Shown: piece by piece, positions 41,210-50,604 of the stretch
Numbering within the stretch: the first letter of the stretch is position 1
Layout of the letters: the number at the start of each line of letters is the position of its first letter
Assembly (NCBI RefSeq): GCF_047795645.1
Contig: NZ_CP181045.1
Location: forward strand, 3,348,001-3,412,000
DNA: 64,000 bases
Reading direction: 5' to 3'
DNA from: Salipaludibacillus sp047795645
GTDB lineage: Bacteria; Bacillota; Bacilli; Bacillales; Salisediminibacteriaceae
Position numbers and translations under genes: made by a program
The notes under the pieces: generated by a model
What the model was told of the DNA's origin: nothing
The model's database searches: none
Seen by the model: only the letters and a program-made list of their open reading frames with translations

Positions 41210-44200
41210 TTAATATCTTGCCATATTAGCGGTATAAAGACCTACTAACCTATTTTGATTCCAAATGTTATTCCAATTGCTTAACGGAACAGGACGATTT
41301 CCCACGTATGGTGAAATTTCTGGCGTTAATGCTGGAATTCTTTTGTTCAAAATAACCCAATCTGTTAGACCTCCTCCGCCTGGGCTAGCTTGTAAATTGA
41401 TAACATTATACCCTGTTAATGATGATACACCGTTCGCTATCGACTGTGAATAGGGATATGATACATTATATCTTGTGAAAAGAACTTCTCCAGACGAATG
41501 ATAAGAAAGGACTGCCCGAAAATTGTGGTCGTTAATAAAGTCGTAAACTGCCTTTGTTTCAGGTTCAGATAAGGGATTTGGCCCTTTATATAGTTCACTC
41601 CCTGGACTACTTGCCGTGTTAACGATAGTGTCCCATCGTGCCGGATATTGTCTATTTAAATCGACTCCGCGGACATTGGCTTTCCAATGGCGGAAATTAG
41701 TACTACCATTATTTAACGCAATCGCGGCAGATGGATTATTCGCTGAAGATGCACCTTCTTGAACAAGCATGACTCCATCAGGGTTAACCATTGGCACAAA
41801 CCATATTGAAACATCATTGAGAACCCACCTAACATTGTAATTTCCCATGTTTGTATGAGCAGAATAGTGGTGTGCATATTCGTCCATCATTTTCATCATT
41901 AGATTTGTGGTCATGTGTTCTCTAGCATGATGGGAGCCATTAAAAAATACTTCACGGCTACCTTTACCCACTTTAACTGCAACGATATCTCTTCCGTCAA
42001 CTGATTTGCCAATGACTTTTTTCTCCGTTAATCCTGAATATTGTTTCAATAGTTTGTCTATATCCGTCAACATCTGATTGTATGAATAGGTACTTCGTCC
42101 ATTAACAATTAAAGGGCTATTTCTTGGAATTTGATAACGCTCGTAACGGTCTAACAACTGTCTTGTTTCTTTTTCAATAATTCCACTAGCAGGAATATTA
42201 TGGTCTTTCTGAAACTCTATCACTTTAGATTCTGTGAAACTACCAAAATAGTTTGTCACAGATATAGAACCATAACCAATTGCATTTAAAGTCCGTTTAA
42301 ATCCAGGTATATTTGAGTGCGTTTTTCCTAATTGGTATGGCGAATTATAAATTTCATTTATTTTTTCCCAAGTAGGCTCATCTGCAATTCCATTTTCGAC
42401 AAGTCCATAATGTTTTTGGAAGTCAATTACTTTTTTTTCTGTAAACGACCCATATAGATCTGACACTAATATATTTCCAAATCCGATTCGATTTAGTCGC
42501 TCTTTCAAAGCAATTGTTTCCTCGTCCCTGATCCCCTGTCTATGCGGACTGTTAAACACGTCATTGATTTTGGTTTGCGTAGGATCATCAAGAATGCCAT
42601 TCACTCGTAAACCATAATAATCTTGAACATCTCTGACCTTCTGATCCATATACGAACCGAAAAGCGTTGTCACCGTAATATAACCAAAGCCTATTTGATT
42701 CATTTGTTCCTTGATGGCTGGAATATCACTATGTCGGTTCCCTTCTTGGAAAGGACTGTCTACCAACTCATCTATCTGTTTCAAGGTTGCTAAATTGGCT
42801 TGCCCTGTAGATTGCAATCCATAGTAATCTTGAAAACTCGTAACTTGTTTAGCAGTGAAAGATCCGTACAAATCTGAAACGAGGATGTTCCCAAACCCTA
42901 ACTTGTTCAAGCCTTCTTTCATTTGACGAACTCCAGGGTTACGGTTCCCTTCTTTAAACCCTTGCTCAAATGTGCGCTCGATAGCCGTTCGTGTTTTATC
43001 ATCAATGATGCCACTCACTGGTAGGCCATGATCTTTCTGAAATGACTCTACGCGTGATGCCATCCATGAACCATAGTTCTCAGTTACTAAAATATGGCCG
43101 TATCCAGTCCAATTCAACTTGTGCTTCAAGTCTATCAAGTCGTTATGACTCTGACCTTCTTGAAGGGGACTGTTTAATAGTTCATTCAATTTCGCCCATG
43201 TCAACTCATGTGCGATCCCCGTTGGTCGGAGTCCGTACGTGTCTTGAAATGCCGCTACTTGTTGTTTCGTAAAGGAACCATATAAATCTGAAACTAGAAT
43301 TGTTCCAAACCCTAATCGATTTAATCCTTCCTTCAATTCGATTGTATCGGGATGACGGCGCCCTTCTTGAAATGGCGTGTCCAACACTTCTTCCAACTTC
43401 TTCAACGTTGCCAGATTTGCTTCGCCTGTCGCTTCCAAGCCGTAGTACTCTTGGAATTGGCTGACTCTAGTGGCCGTGTATGATCCATACAAATTTGAGA
43501 CTAGAATGCCTCCAAAACTCGTTTGGTTCAGCATATTTTTTAATTCTATAATACTTTCATGTCGATTGTTTTGTTTAAATATACTAGCGAATGTTTCGTT
43601 TAGCGCGGCTTCTGTGATAGGTTCAATAACTCCACTGACAGCAAGGTTATGATCTTGTTGGAATGCTTTCACGCGTGAATCCATCCATGATCCAAAGTTT
43701 TCTGTCACTAAGATATGACCGTAACCCATCCAGTTCAATTTCACTTTAAAATCAACTAAGTCAGCGTGACTTTTTCCTTCTTGATATGGATGATTTAAGA
43801 CACTATCTAGCATGTCAAATGTCTCTTCATCTGCAACTCCTGTCACTGGCAAACCGTAATATTCCTGGAACGAACGAACTTGCGTTGCTGTAAAATTGCC
43901 AAAATATTCGGTGACAAGAATCGTCCCAAATCCTATCTGATTCAAACCTTCTTTCAATTCGACGATTCGCTCGTGACGATCGCCAAACTCAAAATCTGAG
44001 TTGACCTGAGGAGCCTCTTCTTCTGGATCGGCTTCCGGTTCGTCTACAGACTGAATTTCCAAATCATTTGCATCTTCTGATTCTGAAGTCGAATCTTCAA
44101 TCTCTACTTCAAGTTCATCACCGTCTTGGCTCGAAGTAGGTTCGTTTTCTTCTAGATTCTCTTGATTTTCGATAATATCATCGCTGTCATTTGTTTCTGA

Positions 44201-44362
44201 GTTCACTTGATTAATATTTTCAGGTTCTTCCTGATTTACTTGCTTTTCTTCTTCCTCATTAGTCTCGATCTGTCCCTTCTCATTCAACTCTTCCGCTAAT
44301 ATACTTTGAGGTATTAATAAAAGTGCAAGCATTACCAAAATTATGTATTTTATTTTCTGCAA
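41210..44362 (-). CDS. Secreted repeat-stalk protein with M14 zinc carboxypeptidase head
   Basis: This exoprotein of about 1050 residues has a signal peptide, an acidic linker (about 25-120), nine repeats of about 69 residues (122-745) and a C-terminal M14 metallopeptidase domain (about 755-1050). Zinc ligands are in NGSHHAREHMTTN (His-X2-Glu) and LSYHSSGEV; GVDLNRQYP supplies a substrate-binding Arg and LTPEISPYVG the catalytic Glu. Wall-targeted M14 enzymes of bacilli hydrolyse gamma-D-glutamyl bonds in peptidoglycan stems. Such an enzyme might also act on gamma-linked polymers of the type hinted at by the adjacent CapA/ATP-grasp genes; both are inferences. The start TTG 44362 (LQKIKYIIL) aligns with the glucosaminidase paralogue and has GAGGGG ten bases upstream. 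Confidence 0.86.
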   Translation of the reverse strand: MQKIKYIILVMLALLLIPQSILAEELNEKGQIETNEEEEKQVNQEEPENINQVNSETNDSDDIIENQENLEENEPTSSQDGDELEVEIEDSTSESEDANDLEIQSVDEPEADPEEEAPQVNSDFEFGDRHERIVELKEGLNQIGFGTILVTEYFGNFTATQVRSFQEYYGLPVTGVADEETFDMLDSVLNHPYQEGKSHADLVDFKVKLNWMGYGHILVTENFGSWMDSRVKAFQQDHNLAVSGVIEPITEAALNETFASIFKQNNRHESIIELKNMLNQTSFGGILVSNLYGSYTATRVSQFQEYYGLEATGEANLATLKKLEEVLDTPFQEGRRHPDTIELKEGLNRLGFGTILVSDLYGSFTKQQVAAFQDTYGLRPTGIAHELTWAKLNELLNSPLQEGQSHNDLIDLKHKLNWTGYGHILVTENYGSWMASRVESFQKDHGLPVSGIIDDKTRTAIERTFEQGFKEGNRNPGVRQMKEGLNKLGFGNILVSDLYGSFTAKQVTSFQDYYGLQSTGQANLATLKQIDELVDSPFQEGNRHSDIPAIKEQMNQIGFGYITVTTLFGSYMDQKVRDVQDYYGLRVNGILDDPTQTKINDVFNSPHRQGIRDEETIALKERLNRIGFGNILVSDLYGSFTEKKVIDFQKHYGLVENGIADEPTWEKINEIYNSPYQLGKTHSNIPGFKRTLNAIGYGSISVTNYFGSFTESKVIEFQKDHNIPASGIIEKETRQLLDRYERYQIPRNSPLIVNGRSTYSYNQMLTDIDKLLKQYSGLTEKKVIGKSVDGRDIVAVKVGKGSREVFFNGSHHAREHMTTNLMMKMMDEYAHHYSAHTNMGNYNVRWVLNDVSIWFVPMVNPDGVMLVQEGASSANNPSAAIALNNGSTNFRHWKANVRGVDLNRQYPARWDTIVNTASSPGSELYKGPNPLSEPETKAVYDFINDHNFRAVLSYHSSGEVLFTRYNVSYPYSQSIANGVSSLTGYNVINLQASPGGGGLTDWVILNKRIPALTPEISPYVGNRPVPLSNWNNIWNQNRLVGLYTANMARY

Positions 44363-44428
44363 AATTTCCCAACCCCTCACCGTTTTTATTGCACATTGTA
44401 ATCGGTCCACCCGTAGTTGTTATCATTC

Positions 44429-44469
44429 GGAATGTCCCGTTCATATAGTAATTATGAACGGGACATTCC
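44429..44469 (-). terminator. Long perfect hairpin closing the polymer operon
   Basis: GGAATGTCCCGTTCATA and its exact complement form a 17-bp stem with a 7-nt loop, beginning 12 nt after the last ATP-grasp stop codon. No T run follows on the minus strand, so it may instead protect the mRNA end. Confidence 0.6.
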
Positions 44470-44481
44470 TTTCTAGCCTAC

Positions 44482-46176
44482 TTATTTTGTCTTTTTAAAA
44501 GATTTCGCTAAATCGCTTAATGAACGTATCGGACGAGTCACCCTCCAAAGCGTACTTTTTTCAATCTCGTTGTACTTTTTCTTATATAAGTCTCTTTCTT
44601 TCTCTACAGAATGTGTTTTTCTTAATGAATGTTTCTTTACATTTGGATTCTTTTTAAATACTTCTTCCAATTTGACTGGCTGATAGCCTTCAACTTCACC
44701 AGTTTTCGAATGACTCTTTTGAGGGCGGGGAGAATCTTTTTTAACCGATTGACCCGCTGAGCCTATCTCAAACCCAATTCTAACCGGTTTGTCCCAATTT
44801 TTTTCATCTACCGCCTTAACTTTTGATTTGTTTGGACTTTGTTTTTTGACAATGTCTCTAAATTTAGTTATCGAATCGTTTGGACCAGAAACGACAATTG
44901 ACGTTTCTCCATTAGTGAGTTTTTTTACATATCCATGCAAATTTAATTTCAATGCCTGCCCACGAACCCATTTCTGATAGGCTTCATTTAGTCTTTCACC
45001 TTTTATTCTAAATCGTGTCGAGGTCAGTTCACCTTCAGGAATTTTCGGTACAGTAAACTCTTCACAAACACCTCTGTTTAGCGCATCAAAAATTGTTTTA
45101 AAGTCGAAGTAAAAGGCTACGTTGGTGTTAAATTCTGCTTGTTTCGTTTCTGGAAAGTAGTAATCAACGACATGTTTTGGAATGTCTCTTGCCTTCCCCT
45201 CCATCGGGAACAAGTGAGCGGTAATATGCGGTCTAGAATTCACTTCAAGAACGACACCAGTCCCTTTGTCTTGATCGATAATCATATCTACACCACATTG
45301 AACGAGTCCTGGAATAGATTTGGCAGCATCAATCGCAATTTGCTTCAATTCATCGCTAATATCATCAGTGACATCAATTGGGTCACCACCAGAAGAGACG
45401 TTGTTCTTCGTTTTTAAATAGACAATTTCACCCATTGGTGGAACGCTATCGAGTGTGTACCCTTTCGAACGAAGCAGAGTATCTGATTCTTTATCAACTG
45501 TTATTGGTCGGTTACTTAATGCTGGTGTTTTTGTCCGTTCTAAGTTTTTGTCTTCTAACAGTTGATTTATCGTATCCTTACCGTTTCCAATAACATTAGC
45601 TGGAATTTTCTTAAAAGACGCGACAACTTGATCATCTATCACATACATCCGATGATCTTCCCCTGTTGCAAACTTCTCCACAATTAATTCCGAAAACTTC
45701 AAATCATATTTTACGTAAGATAACGCTTCTTTGAATTCATCTTCATTTTTTATATTTGCAATTACCCCTGCTCCAGCAGTGCCATTTGAGGGTTTCAAAA
45801 CAACCGGATAACCAAGTTCACTCGCATAACGAGTAATTGACTCATCTTTAACATCATTTCCAAATGTTTCTCCGTCTGGTGTAGGAACACCGGCTTTAAT
45901 GAGATTATCTTTGGTTAACTGCTTATTTAGGCAAATTTTTGTGGCTGATCTCGGTATTGCATCTCCTTTAACGACAGAAAAAAAATGTTCATTTCCATCG
46001 TTAGACAAAGAATATTCTACCTCTGATCTTCTTCTATTTCGATTTACAAATTTTAACTTCAATCCTCTTCGCCAACCTTCAAGAGCTAAACTGTACATGC
46101 TGACAGAATACCCATGTGCTTCCAAAGGAATCGAGTTCTCAAGTTGAGGTAGGTACGTCACTTTTCTTTCTTTCAT
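44482..46176 (-). CDS. ATP-grasp ligase (CphA-like) fused to a degenerate acylphosphatase-fold domain
   Basis: This protein has about 564 residues. The ATP-grasp part (about 85-345) shows GYPVVLKPSNGTAGAGVIAN, LIVEKFATGEDHRMYVI, PPMGEIVYLKTKNNVSSGGD and VQCGVDMIIDQDKGTGVVLE, a cyanophycin-synthetase/GshAB-type fold that joins carboxylates to amines through acyl phosphates. Residues about 375-465 form an acylphosphatase fold, but the catalytic loop reads LNEAYQKWV instead of GVGFRKWV and the Asn position is Lys (GYVKKLTNG), so this domain is probably not an active acylphosphatase. The C-terminus is a short coiled coil ending STLWRVTRPIRSLSDL, a tail shared with its paralogues. ATG 46176 is nine bases after AAGG. 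It is last gene of the operon. Confidence 0.8.
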   Translation of the reverse strand: MKERKVTYLPQLENSIPLEAHGYSVSMYSLALEGWRRGLKLKFVNRNRRRSEVEYSLSNDGNEHFFSVVKGDAIPRSATKICLNKQLTKDNLIKAGVPTPDGETFGNDVKDESITRYASELGYPVVLKPSNGTAGAGVIANIKNEDEFKEALSYVKYDLKFSELIVEKFATGEDHRMYVIDDQVVASFKKIPANVIGNGKDTINQLLEDKNLERTKTPALSNRPITVDKESDTLLRSKGYTLDSVPPMGEIVYLKTKNNVSSGGDPIDVTDDISDELKQIAIDAAKSIPGLVQCGVDMIIDQDKGTGVVLEVNSRPHITAHLFPMEGKARDIPKHVVDYYFPETKQAEFNTNVAFYFDFKTIFDALNRGVCEEFTVPKIPEGELTSTRFRIKGERLNEAYQKWVRGQALKLNLHGYVKKLTNGETSIVVSGPNDSITKFRDIVKKQSPNKSKVKAVDEKNWDKPVRIGFEIGSAGQSVKKDSPRPQKSHSKTGEVEGYQPVKLEEVFKKNPNVKKHSLRKTHSVEKERDLYKKKYNEIEKSTLWRVTRPIRSLSDLAKSFKKTK

Positions 46177-46213
46177 AATTACCATCCTTTTATAGTTTCA
46201 TTTATGATCTATA

Positions 46214-47269
46214 TCACGTTACGTCAAATTCAGGAATCCATTTTTTTAAATGATTTGTAATTTTGTCATATACTTGTTGCGATTCAAAGTCACCCATGTG
46301 CGTTTTTATAATTTCTCTTTCAGCGACGACATCTTTCAACAAATGCAGTTTAAACGTTTTATCGTCTGTACTGTCTACATAGGTCAATTGCATAGTAGGT
46401 TTACCGATTTTTAGTAGCGGACTTTCATCAGAAGGCTTTTCAATATCAATTGTTAAGTATCCTCCTATTTGTCGATAGATTCCTTTTTGTCCCGAGAAGA
46501 AATTTCCTAATGAATAAATCGCAAAAGATTCTGTTCCTCTTGAATTAAATATGTATTCAGGTGGTTGCAATACGTGTGGATGGTGTCCTAATATGACATC
46601 TGCACCGGCATCAGAGATGGTAGCTGTAATTTCTTTTTGGTCAGCTGTCGGAAGCATATGGTATTCTTTTCCGTAATGTATCGATACAACGATAACATCT
46701 GATAACCCTTTCGCTTTCAAACTTCTAATAAATTTGGCGATCTTTGTTACAGTCGCTCCCTCAAATGAATCTACTAAATATTCCTTCCCTTTTGGAATTT
46801 TCATTCCTGCCATTCTTTTCGTGTAAGATAGGAAACATACACGTAAACCATTCTTATTAAAAATACGAAGAGTCTGTTGATCTTCAAGCGAATTGTATGC
46901 TCCTACATAAGGAAGACCAATTTCATTCCAGTTATCGATCGACTTTAATATCCCTTTTTCTCCTTTATCAAGGATGTGGTTATTTGCCAAGTTAACAATA
47001 TCAACACCATATTCTTTTAGAAGGTAGCCGATTTCTACAGGACTGTTAAAATTAGGATAGTTGGATAGGCCTAGTTCTACTCCTCCGATAATTGACTCTT
47101 GGTTAACTATTTTCAAATCGCCTTTTTCAAATAAAGGCCTCGCTTCATTCATTAACTCACTAAAATCGTATCCTGATTCTCCTCTTTTTTTAGCTTTCTT
47201 GTAAACTCTATCATGAAGTAACACATCTCCAGTGGCGGCCAATGTTATTTTTTTACTGTTGTTACCCAT
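46214..47269 (-). CDS. CapA/PgsA-family calcineurin-like protein
   Basis: This 351-residue protein has PGA_cap-family metallophosphoesterase motifs: AATGDVLLHDRVYKKA (residues 11-26), VNLANNHILDKGEKG, VIVVSIHYGKEYH, ILGHHPHVLQPPEYI and YSLGNFFSGQ. Family members such as CapA and PgsA are required for poly-gamma-glutamate capsule synthesis or export. Unlike classic CapA it has no N-terminal membrane anchor, so it is likely cytosolic or peripheral. ATG 47269 is eight bases after GGAG. It sits between two ATP-grasp genes (gaps 37 and 42 nt), which strengthens the idea of an amino-acid-containing polymer. Confidence 0.88.
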   Translation of the reverse strand: MGNNSKKITLAATGDVLLHDRVYKKAKKRGESGYDFSELMNEARPLFEKGDLKIVNQESIIGGVELGLSNYPNFNSPVEIGYLLKEYGVDIVNLANNHILDKGEKGILKSIDNWNEIGLPYVGAYNSLEDQQTLRIFNKNGLRVCFLSYTKRMAGMKIPKGKEYLVDSFEGATVTKIAKFIRSLKAKGLSDVIVVSIHYGKEYHMLPTADQKEITATISDAGADVILGHHPHVLQPPEYIFNSRGTESFAIYSLGNFFSGQKGIYRQIGGYLTIDIEKPSDESPLLKIGKPTMQLTYVDSTDDKTFKLHLLKDVVAEREIIKTHMGDFESQQVYDKITNHLKKWIPEFDVT

Positions 47270-47311
47270 CAAAACATCTCCTTTTAGAAAGTACTTACAT
47301 ATAATATCGGA

Positions 47312-48946
47312 CTAAGATCTATTCATTTTATTTTTCATATTTCGAATTGCACCGCTTAATTTCCATGAACTACTCGAAACAATATTAAGATTATCTTTTT
47401 CTAAGTTGTAAACTTCCTTAGTGAGCTTTTTATGTTCTCTTCTCAGTCTTTTTAGTGCTTGATTGACACTTTCTTTTTTACTCACATTAAAGTTTTCATT
47501 GATTTCAAAACCAACTTTAATTGGGTCTTTCCAAGACTCTTCATGAATCTTTTCCACTTTTGCAAGATGCTTTATTTCTTTAATATACGTTTTAAAATCA
47601 GTTAGTTTTTCTTTTTGATCAGATCCAACTATTAAATCAATTTCACCATTAAAATTTTTGTTAATTCCTCCGTGAATGCCATTGGTTTGCGCATAGATGC
47701 TAATAGCATGATGAAAGCTTTGCCTATTTACTTCTCCAGTTAACGTATATTTCTTTCTAAATAATTCACCTTTAGGAGCCTGACAAATTTGTACCTCTAT
47801 TGCAGAACGATTCTCCAATGGCTCCATTGCTGTTAGCAAGTCAAAATAAACAGTTGATTTTGACGTGTCTATACCTTGTGTTTCAGGGAAGTAGTAGTCT
47901 ATAATCGCCTTTGGGATATCTCGAGCTTTACCTCTTAGTGGATATAGGATACCTCCAATTTGTGCTGTTGCATTAAGTTCAATAACAACTGCAGATTCTT
48001 CAAGTGGCTTTGTATCATCCACAATAATATCAACGCCACCGTGATGGAAACCAGGCACCGCTTTGACTGCATCAATCGCTACTTTTTTATAATACTCAGG
48101 TATTTCATCAGTTACATCGATTGGATCTCCACCAGAAGAGACATTTGTCTTTTCTCGCAAATAAATTTTCTCCCCTTTTGGAGGAACACTTTCATAGTTA
48201 TACCCTGCTTTTTCTAGAAACTCTTCTATCTCGACGTCAAATTCGATTAAACAGCTATGCAGTCTTGCATTTTTCTTTCTTTCTATATTTTTCAACGAAA
48301 TAAGTTCTTCAATTGTATGAACACCGTCTGCTTTAATATTTGCAGGAACACGGTTATACGCTGCGATCACTTTGTCTTCGATCACATACACCCGGTATTC
48401 CAGACCTTGTTTATGTTCTTCTAGAACAACTTCAGCATATTCGAGTTGATTTCGAACGTAATTGATCGTTTTTCTTAAATGTTTCTCTGATTCAATGTTT
48501 GTTACAACACCGTAACCTAAACTACCGTTCGTTGGTTTTAATACGACAGGGTAATTCAATTTCTTGGCTGCTTCGACGATGTCGTCTTCACTATGACTTG
48601 CATCAAATCCAAATCCTTTCGGAATAGGGATACCTGATTTTTCCAACCAGACTTTCGTTAAGTCTTTATCTGAACCAATTTCCACCGCTTCACTCGTAAC
48701 TTTATCTCCTCTCGTGCGAAAGAAATAATGTGTTTTCGTATCTGAAGTCAACGAAAATAATCTACCTGGGGGATTCACTCCAAAAATGACCATATCTTTA
48801 AACTTTTCACTGTCTTTTGTATACCATTTTAATGTCAGCCCTCGTCGCCACCCTTCAAGGGCAACTGTATAAGCGCATAGTCGTGTTTTCCTTGCACTGT
48901 TCACGATATCATTTGTTAAATGTGGCAATGTGATTGCTTGGTTCAT
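47312..48946 (-). CDS. ATP-grasp ligase (CphA-like) with divergent acylphosphatase-like domain
   Basis: This 544-residue paralogue of the flanking ATP-grasp proteins has the core segments LNYPVVLKPTNGSLGYGVVTN, VVLEEHKQGLEYRVYVIED, PPKGEKIYLREKTNVSSGGD and HHGGVDIIVDD with VIELNATAQIGG. The acylphosphatase-like region (about 370-450) is strongly altered: NRQSFHHAI replaces the Arg loop and GGINKNFNGEID the Asn segment. The last 50 residues are a Lys/Glu-rich coiled coil ending SSSSWKLSGAIRNMKN. It probably activates a carboxylate and couples it to an amine during polymer modification; substrate unknown. GGAGG lies nine bases before the ATG. Confidence 0.8.
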   Translation of the reverse strand: MNQAITLPHLTNDIVNSARKTRLCAYTVALEGWRRGLTLKWYTKDSEKFKDMVIFGVNPPGRLFSLTSDTKTHYFFRTRGDKVTSEAVEIGSDKDLTKVWLEKSGIPIPKGFGFDASHSEDDIVEAAKKLNYPVVLKPTNGSLGYGVVTNIESEKHLRKTINYVRNQLEYAEVVLEEHKQGLEYRVYVIEDKVIAAYNRVPANIKADGVHTIEELISLKNIERKKNARLHSCLIEFDVEIEEFLEKAGYNYESVPPKGEKIYLREKTNVSSGGDPIDVTDEIPEYYKKVAIDAVKAVPGFHHGGVDIIVDDTKPLEESAVVIELNATAQIGGILYPLRGKARDIPKAIIDYYFPETQGIDTSKSTVYFDLLTAMEPLENRSAIEVQICQAPKGELFRKKYTLTGEVNRQSFHHAISIYAQTNGIHGGINKNFNGEIDLIVGSDQKEKLTDFKTYIKEIKHLAKVEKIHEESWKDPIKVGFEINENFNVSKKESVNQALKRLRREHKKLTKEVYNLEKDNLNIVSSSSWKLSGAIRNMKNKMNRS

Positions 48947-48972
48947 CGTTTTATACCTCCGATTAACATGCT

Positions 48973-50604
48973 TTACCTCTTCACTCTAAACAATTTAACT
49001 GTGTCCCCTACAACTCTTATCGGGGAAGAAATTTTCCAGGAAAGGCTGCTTCTTAATTGGTCATTTCTTTTCTTTAATTTTTTGTATTTTTTTTCAGTTT
49101 GTTCCACTTCATATTTTAAAAAATTTAATTCTTCTAACTGTGTTTTCAAATCTGCTTTAATTTCAAACCCTATCTTGACAGGGCCTGTATAGGCAGATGA
49201 TTCAACACGTTCTACGACAGACCTTTCACGGTCTTGCCAGATTGCCTGCTCAAAGTTTTTCACACAATCAATATCTTTACCTGCGACAATAACTTCCATC
49301 GTTTCGTCACTATGGTTCATCACAAAGCCACTCAAGTCGCGTTCAAAAGCCTGCTTTCTAAGCCCTCTATGAAAATCAATCCCACCAACATCTCCAGTGA
49401 CTGTATATTTCACCACGTGAATCTCACCTAAGAAAGCTGGTGTAACCTTCGTTACCACACTTGTTTTTGACTTTAATGGGAATAAAACGTCCGATAAATC
49501 AAAATATAGTTTTTCTTTTTCCACTTTAATGTTTTTCGTTTCTGGAAAATAATAATCAATAATAGCAGAAGGAATGTCAAACGATGGCCCTTCCATCGGA
49601 AATAGTAGCGATCCAATTTGCGCAGATGGATTGATTTCCAATACAGCTACGTCCCCACTCGTTTTATCCCAGATCACATCAACAGCTCCATGGGGCAAAC
49701 CGTCTACCGCGGTTACTGCTTTGATTGCCTCATCACGAACTTTTCCAACAGAACCAATCTCGATACTAATTGGATCACCACCAATTGATATATTGCTTTT
49801 TTCTGTTAGTTTAATGAGTTCTTTATCAGGTATAACGGTGTCCAGCGTATAGTCATTCTCCTTGAGATAATTTATCATTTCCTCATTTATAACAATCGGA
49901 CAGCTAGACAATCTTGGGTTCAGATCTCGTTCTTCGTTTTTAATTTCAATTAATTCTTTAATCGTTCGTTCTCCATCCCCTGTTACGTTGGCTGGAACTC
50001 TCTTGATCACTCCAACAACTTCTTCACCTACAACATAGACACGGTATTCATCACCCGGGATAAACCGTTCAACAATAAAATCTGGTCCGTTTACTGATTG
50101 AGATTGTTTTGCCAACACTTCGGTTAATTCCTCGGAGCTTTTAATATTTGAGTAAACGCCTCGGCCGAAACTACCATCAACTGGCTTTACAACGACAGGG
50201 AAACCAAGTTCATGCGCATACATTAACACGTCCTCTGTTTCTGTCACTGATTTAAACGTTTTTCCTCCAGGTACCGAAACAGAGTACTTTTGCAGGATTT
50301 CCTTCGTACGATGCTTGTCCATACATATCTCAACCGCATCGTTTGTCACCAAGTCGCCTCGGCTTCTAAAAAAACAATGAAAACCTTCATTGGAAGCGAG
50401 TGAAAATAATTTACCTGGTTTTTCTACGTTCCATACATTCATCCCATGGAACGTTTCGGCATTTTTTGCATACCACTTTAACGTCATTCCACGGCGCCAA
50501 CCTTCTAATGCAATGGCGAAAGCATCTAACTCTGGCCCTTTTGCTTCTGTTACCATCTCTTCTGTTAAATGGGGCAAAAAGTTGCCATTAGACTCCTCTG
50601 TCAT
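48973..50604 (-). CDS. ATP-grasp ligase (CphA-like) with divergent acylphosphatase-like domain
   Basis: This 543-residue paralogue has GFPVVVKPVDGSFGRGVYSN, FIVERFIPGDEYRVYVVGEE, KLTEKSNISIGGDPI and LPHGAVDVIWDKTSGDVAVL in the ATP-grasp core, with EINPSAQIGS at the metal-binding end. The acylphosphatase-like domain (about 370-450) reads GGIDFHRGL at the catalytic loop (Arg to His shift) but keeps Asn in GFVMNHSDE. The C-terminus is a coiled coil ending SSLSWKISSPIRVVGD. Its ATG overlaps the TupA-like stop codon (ATGA), so the two are translationally coupled. The role is as for its paralogues. Confidence 0.8.
   Translation of the reverse strand: MTEESNGNFLPHLTEEMVTEAKGPELDAFAIALEGWRRGMTLKWYAKNAETFHGMNVWNVEKPGKLFSLASNEGFHCFFRSRGDLVTNDAVEICMDKHRTKEILQKYSVSVPGGKTFKSVTETEDVLMYAHELGFPVVVKPVDGSFGRGVYSNIKSSEELTEVLAKQSQSVNGPDFIVERFIPGDEYRVYVVGEEVVGVIKRVPANVTGDGERTIKELIEIKNEERDLNPRLSSCPIVINEEMINYLKENDYTLDTVIPDKELIKLTEKSNISIGGDPISIEIGSVGKVRDEAIKAVTAVDGLPHGAVDVIWDKTSGDVAVLEINPSAQIGSLLFPMEGPSFDIPSAIIDYYFPETKNIKVEKEKLYFDLSDVLFPLKSKTSVVTKVTPAFLGEIHVVKYTVTGDVGGIDFHRGLRKQAFERDLSGFVMNHSDETMEVIVAGKDIDCVKNFEQAIWQDRERSVVERVESSAYTGPVKIGFEIKADLKTQLEELNFLKYEVEQTEKKYKKLKKRNDQLRSSLSWKISSPIRVVGDTVKLFRVKR

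Noticed and set aside
35893..43999. Long tandem repeat DNA as satellite or recombination array
   Set aside because: All units are in frame and encode about 69-residue protein repeats within three secreted proteins.
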